DNA from: an uncultured Bacilli bacterium
GTDB lineage: Bacteria; Bacillota_I; Bacilli_A; RF39; UBA660
DNA: 22,879 nt
Assembly (NCBI GenBank): GCA_910576925.1
Contig: CAJTKB010000025.1
Coordinates: forward strand, 1-22,879
Direction of reading: 5' to 3'
Positions 22,055-22,879 of this stretch are shown piece after piece. The translations under genes and the position numbers were made by a program. The notes under the pieces were generated by a model, which saw only the letters and a list, made by a program, of their open reading frames with translations, was not told the origin of the DNA and ran no database searches. The number at the start of each line of letters is the position of its first letter. The stretch's first letter is position 1.

Positions 22055-22810
22055 ATGAGTAAAAGTATGTGTGGTATAGTTTTAACAGGGGTTATAGGAC
22101 TGTTTTCATTAATCGGAATTATGTGTAATGGTTTTTTAGAAAACAGATATAAGAAAAAACTTTCTGATTTTATTTTCGGAATGGTTTTCTCAATATTAAC
22201 AATGATAATTTTAATATATTTGATTCCAGCAGTATACAATTATTTAGGCTTTAAAAAGTTACATTATTTATTCATTTTCTTTTGCCTAGGATACATAATG
22301 TTAAAAATAATAAGTAGTTATACAAATAATACTAGTAGTGATAAATTATCAAAAAAAGAGCTTCCTCTAAACTATGTATATTTAGGAAATATATTATTAA
22401 TCTCCTTTATATTTTATAATATTATAAGAGGAACAGAGGTTTATGTATCTGCAAATAACATCATAAAAGAAGCTATAGAAGCTACAATAAGTATTAGTAT
22501 TATAAATTGTACAATGGGATTTATACTATTTTATTTAATCAATCAGCAAAAATCAGTAAAAATTATGACAGGACTAAAACTATTTATTTACATATTAACT
22601 CCACTTATTGGAAGTATAATTATGTCATTTATTGGAATATATAGTAATGCTCTATATTTAGGATGTTCAATCTCAATACTTATAGGAATGTTTGCTTTTA
22701 TTTTAGTAAATGAAATAATCTTAAAATTAACAAGTTGTAAAAATAGAAAAAATACTATTATAGGAATAGTACTGGGAACTATTATAATTACAATTAGTTG
22801 TCTTATATAA
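22055..22810 (+). CDS. Polytopic membrane protein, remotely ZIP-like
   Basis: A 251-residue protein with about eight hydrophobic segments and little else. The order of features recalls ZIP metal transporters: an early FIFGMVFSILTMIILIYLIP segment like the ZIP TM2 'GVML...LIPEA', a mid-protein FYNIIRGTEVYVSANN where ZIPs have H-N-x-P-E-G, and a late YLGCSISILIGMFAFILVNE like the ZIP 'aGgmlyva..EL' segment. If that alignment is right, the first metal-binding motif has lost its His, Pro and the Glu after Pro (HNxPEG to YNIIRG), so a transport role would be doubtful. AGAGG precedes ATG 22055, 12 bases after uppP, so it is the last gene of the operon. Homology is weak and judged by eye. Confidence 0.6.
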   Translation: MSKSMCGIVLTGVIGLFSLIGIMCNGFLENRYKKKLSDFIFGMVFSILTMIILIYLIPAVYNYLGFKKLHYLFIFFCLGYIMLKIISSYTNNTSSDKLSKKELPLNYVYLGNILLISFIFYNIIRGTEVYVSANNIIKEAIEATISISIINCTMGFILFYLINQQKSVKIMTGLKLFIYILTPLIGSIIMSFIGIYSNALYLGCSISILIGMFAFILVNEIILKLTSCKNRKNTIIGIVLGTIIITISCLI

Positions 22811-22824
22811 AATATAAATAAAAA

Positions 22825-22866
22825 GGGGCTGTAATGAAATGAAATAATTTCATGCAGTCTTTTTCT
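22825..22866 (+). terminator. Terminator closing the ppaC-uppP operon
   Basis: GGCTG..ATGAAA pairs with TTTCAT.CAGTC around a short AT loop, followed by a T-rich tract (TTTTTCTTTT). Confidence 0.75.
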
Positions 22867-22879
22867 TTTGATTTTTTTG

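Noticed and set aside
21973..22239. 88-codon minus-strand ORF at the uppP end
   Set aside because: It spans two plus-strand genes with good starts and has no Shine-Dalgarno.

Overview
The window comes from a very AT-rich, low-GC Gram-positive bacterium (Firmicutes/Bacilli type). Purine-rich Shine-Dalgarno sites (AGGAGG and variants), AGA as the usual arginine codon, TGA used as a normal stop, and peptidoglycan genes (a class B PBP, an UppP phosphatase) together suggest an uncultured, small-genome Bacilli lineage, perhaps a gut relative near the Mollicutes (RF39 or Erysipelotrichales-like). That placement is inference. The code is standard, so this is not a Mycoplasma.

Accessory left end (1-3600). 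A transglutaminase-like gene that stops where its catalytic Asp should be (45-548, minus) is followed by a small cupin gene (684-1160, minus). Next is an ISL3-family insertion sequence (1410-3304) with 22-bp perfect terminal inverted repeats and an 8-bp target duplication. Removing the IS and one target copy restores a 30-codon ORF for a basic, hydrophobic, single-helix peptide with a strong Shine-Dalgarno and a terminator. A long imperfect inverted repeat flanks it and would pair the mRNA 5' and 3' ends. This looks like the toxin half of a type I toxin-antitoxin locus broken by the IS. A tRNA-Arg(CCT) gene (3521-3596, minus) follows, and a 29-bp direct repeat links its 3' end to position 629-657, so the 2.9-kb interval may be an integrated island remnant.

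Transport and signalling (3700-9230). A GNAT acetyltransferase, an unrecognised coiled-coil protein with two membrane helices, and an ABC exporter form one plus-strand operon. It converges on an OmpR-type response regulator/histidine kinase pair across a shared bidirectional terminator.

Housekeeping and cell envelope (9390-22879). Endonuclease IV overlaps, tail to tail, an 84-aa unknown gene. Then come a class B PBP (PBP2-like), an unusual protein made of two GreA-like modules in tandem, tRNA-guanine transglycosylase and a YqfQ-like protein (minus). A type IV pilus pair follows: a PilC/GspF platform protein carrying an extra cytoplasmic domain, and a prepilin peptidase. The last operon holds a CBS-containing Mn-dependent pyrophosphatase, a DUF84 nucleotide phosphatase, a DUF368 (PopT-type) undecaprenyl-phosphate translocase, UppP and a ZIP-like membrane protein. 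DUF368 and UppP are immediately adjacent and together would complete recycling of the C55 lipid carrier that feeds the PBP.

The strongest candidates for something not described are the IS-split toxin-like locus with its end-pairing repeat, the tandem-Gre protein and the three-domain PilC. No large novel defence or biosynthetic system is visible.
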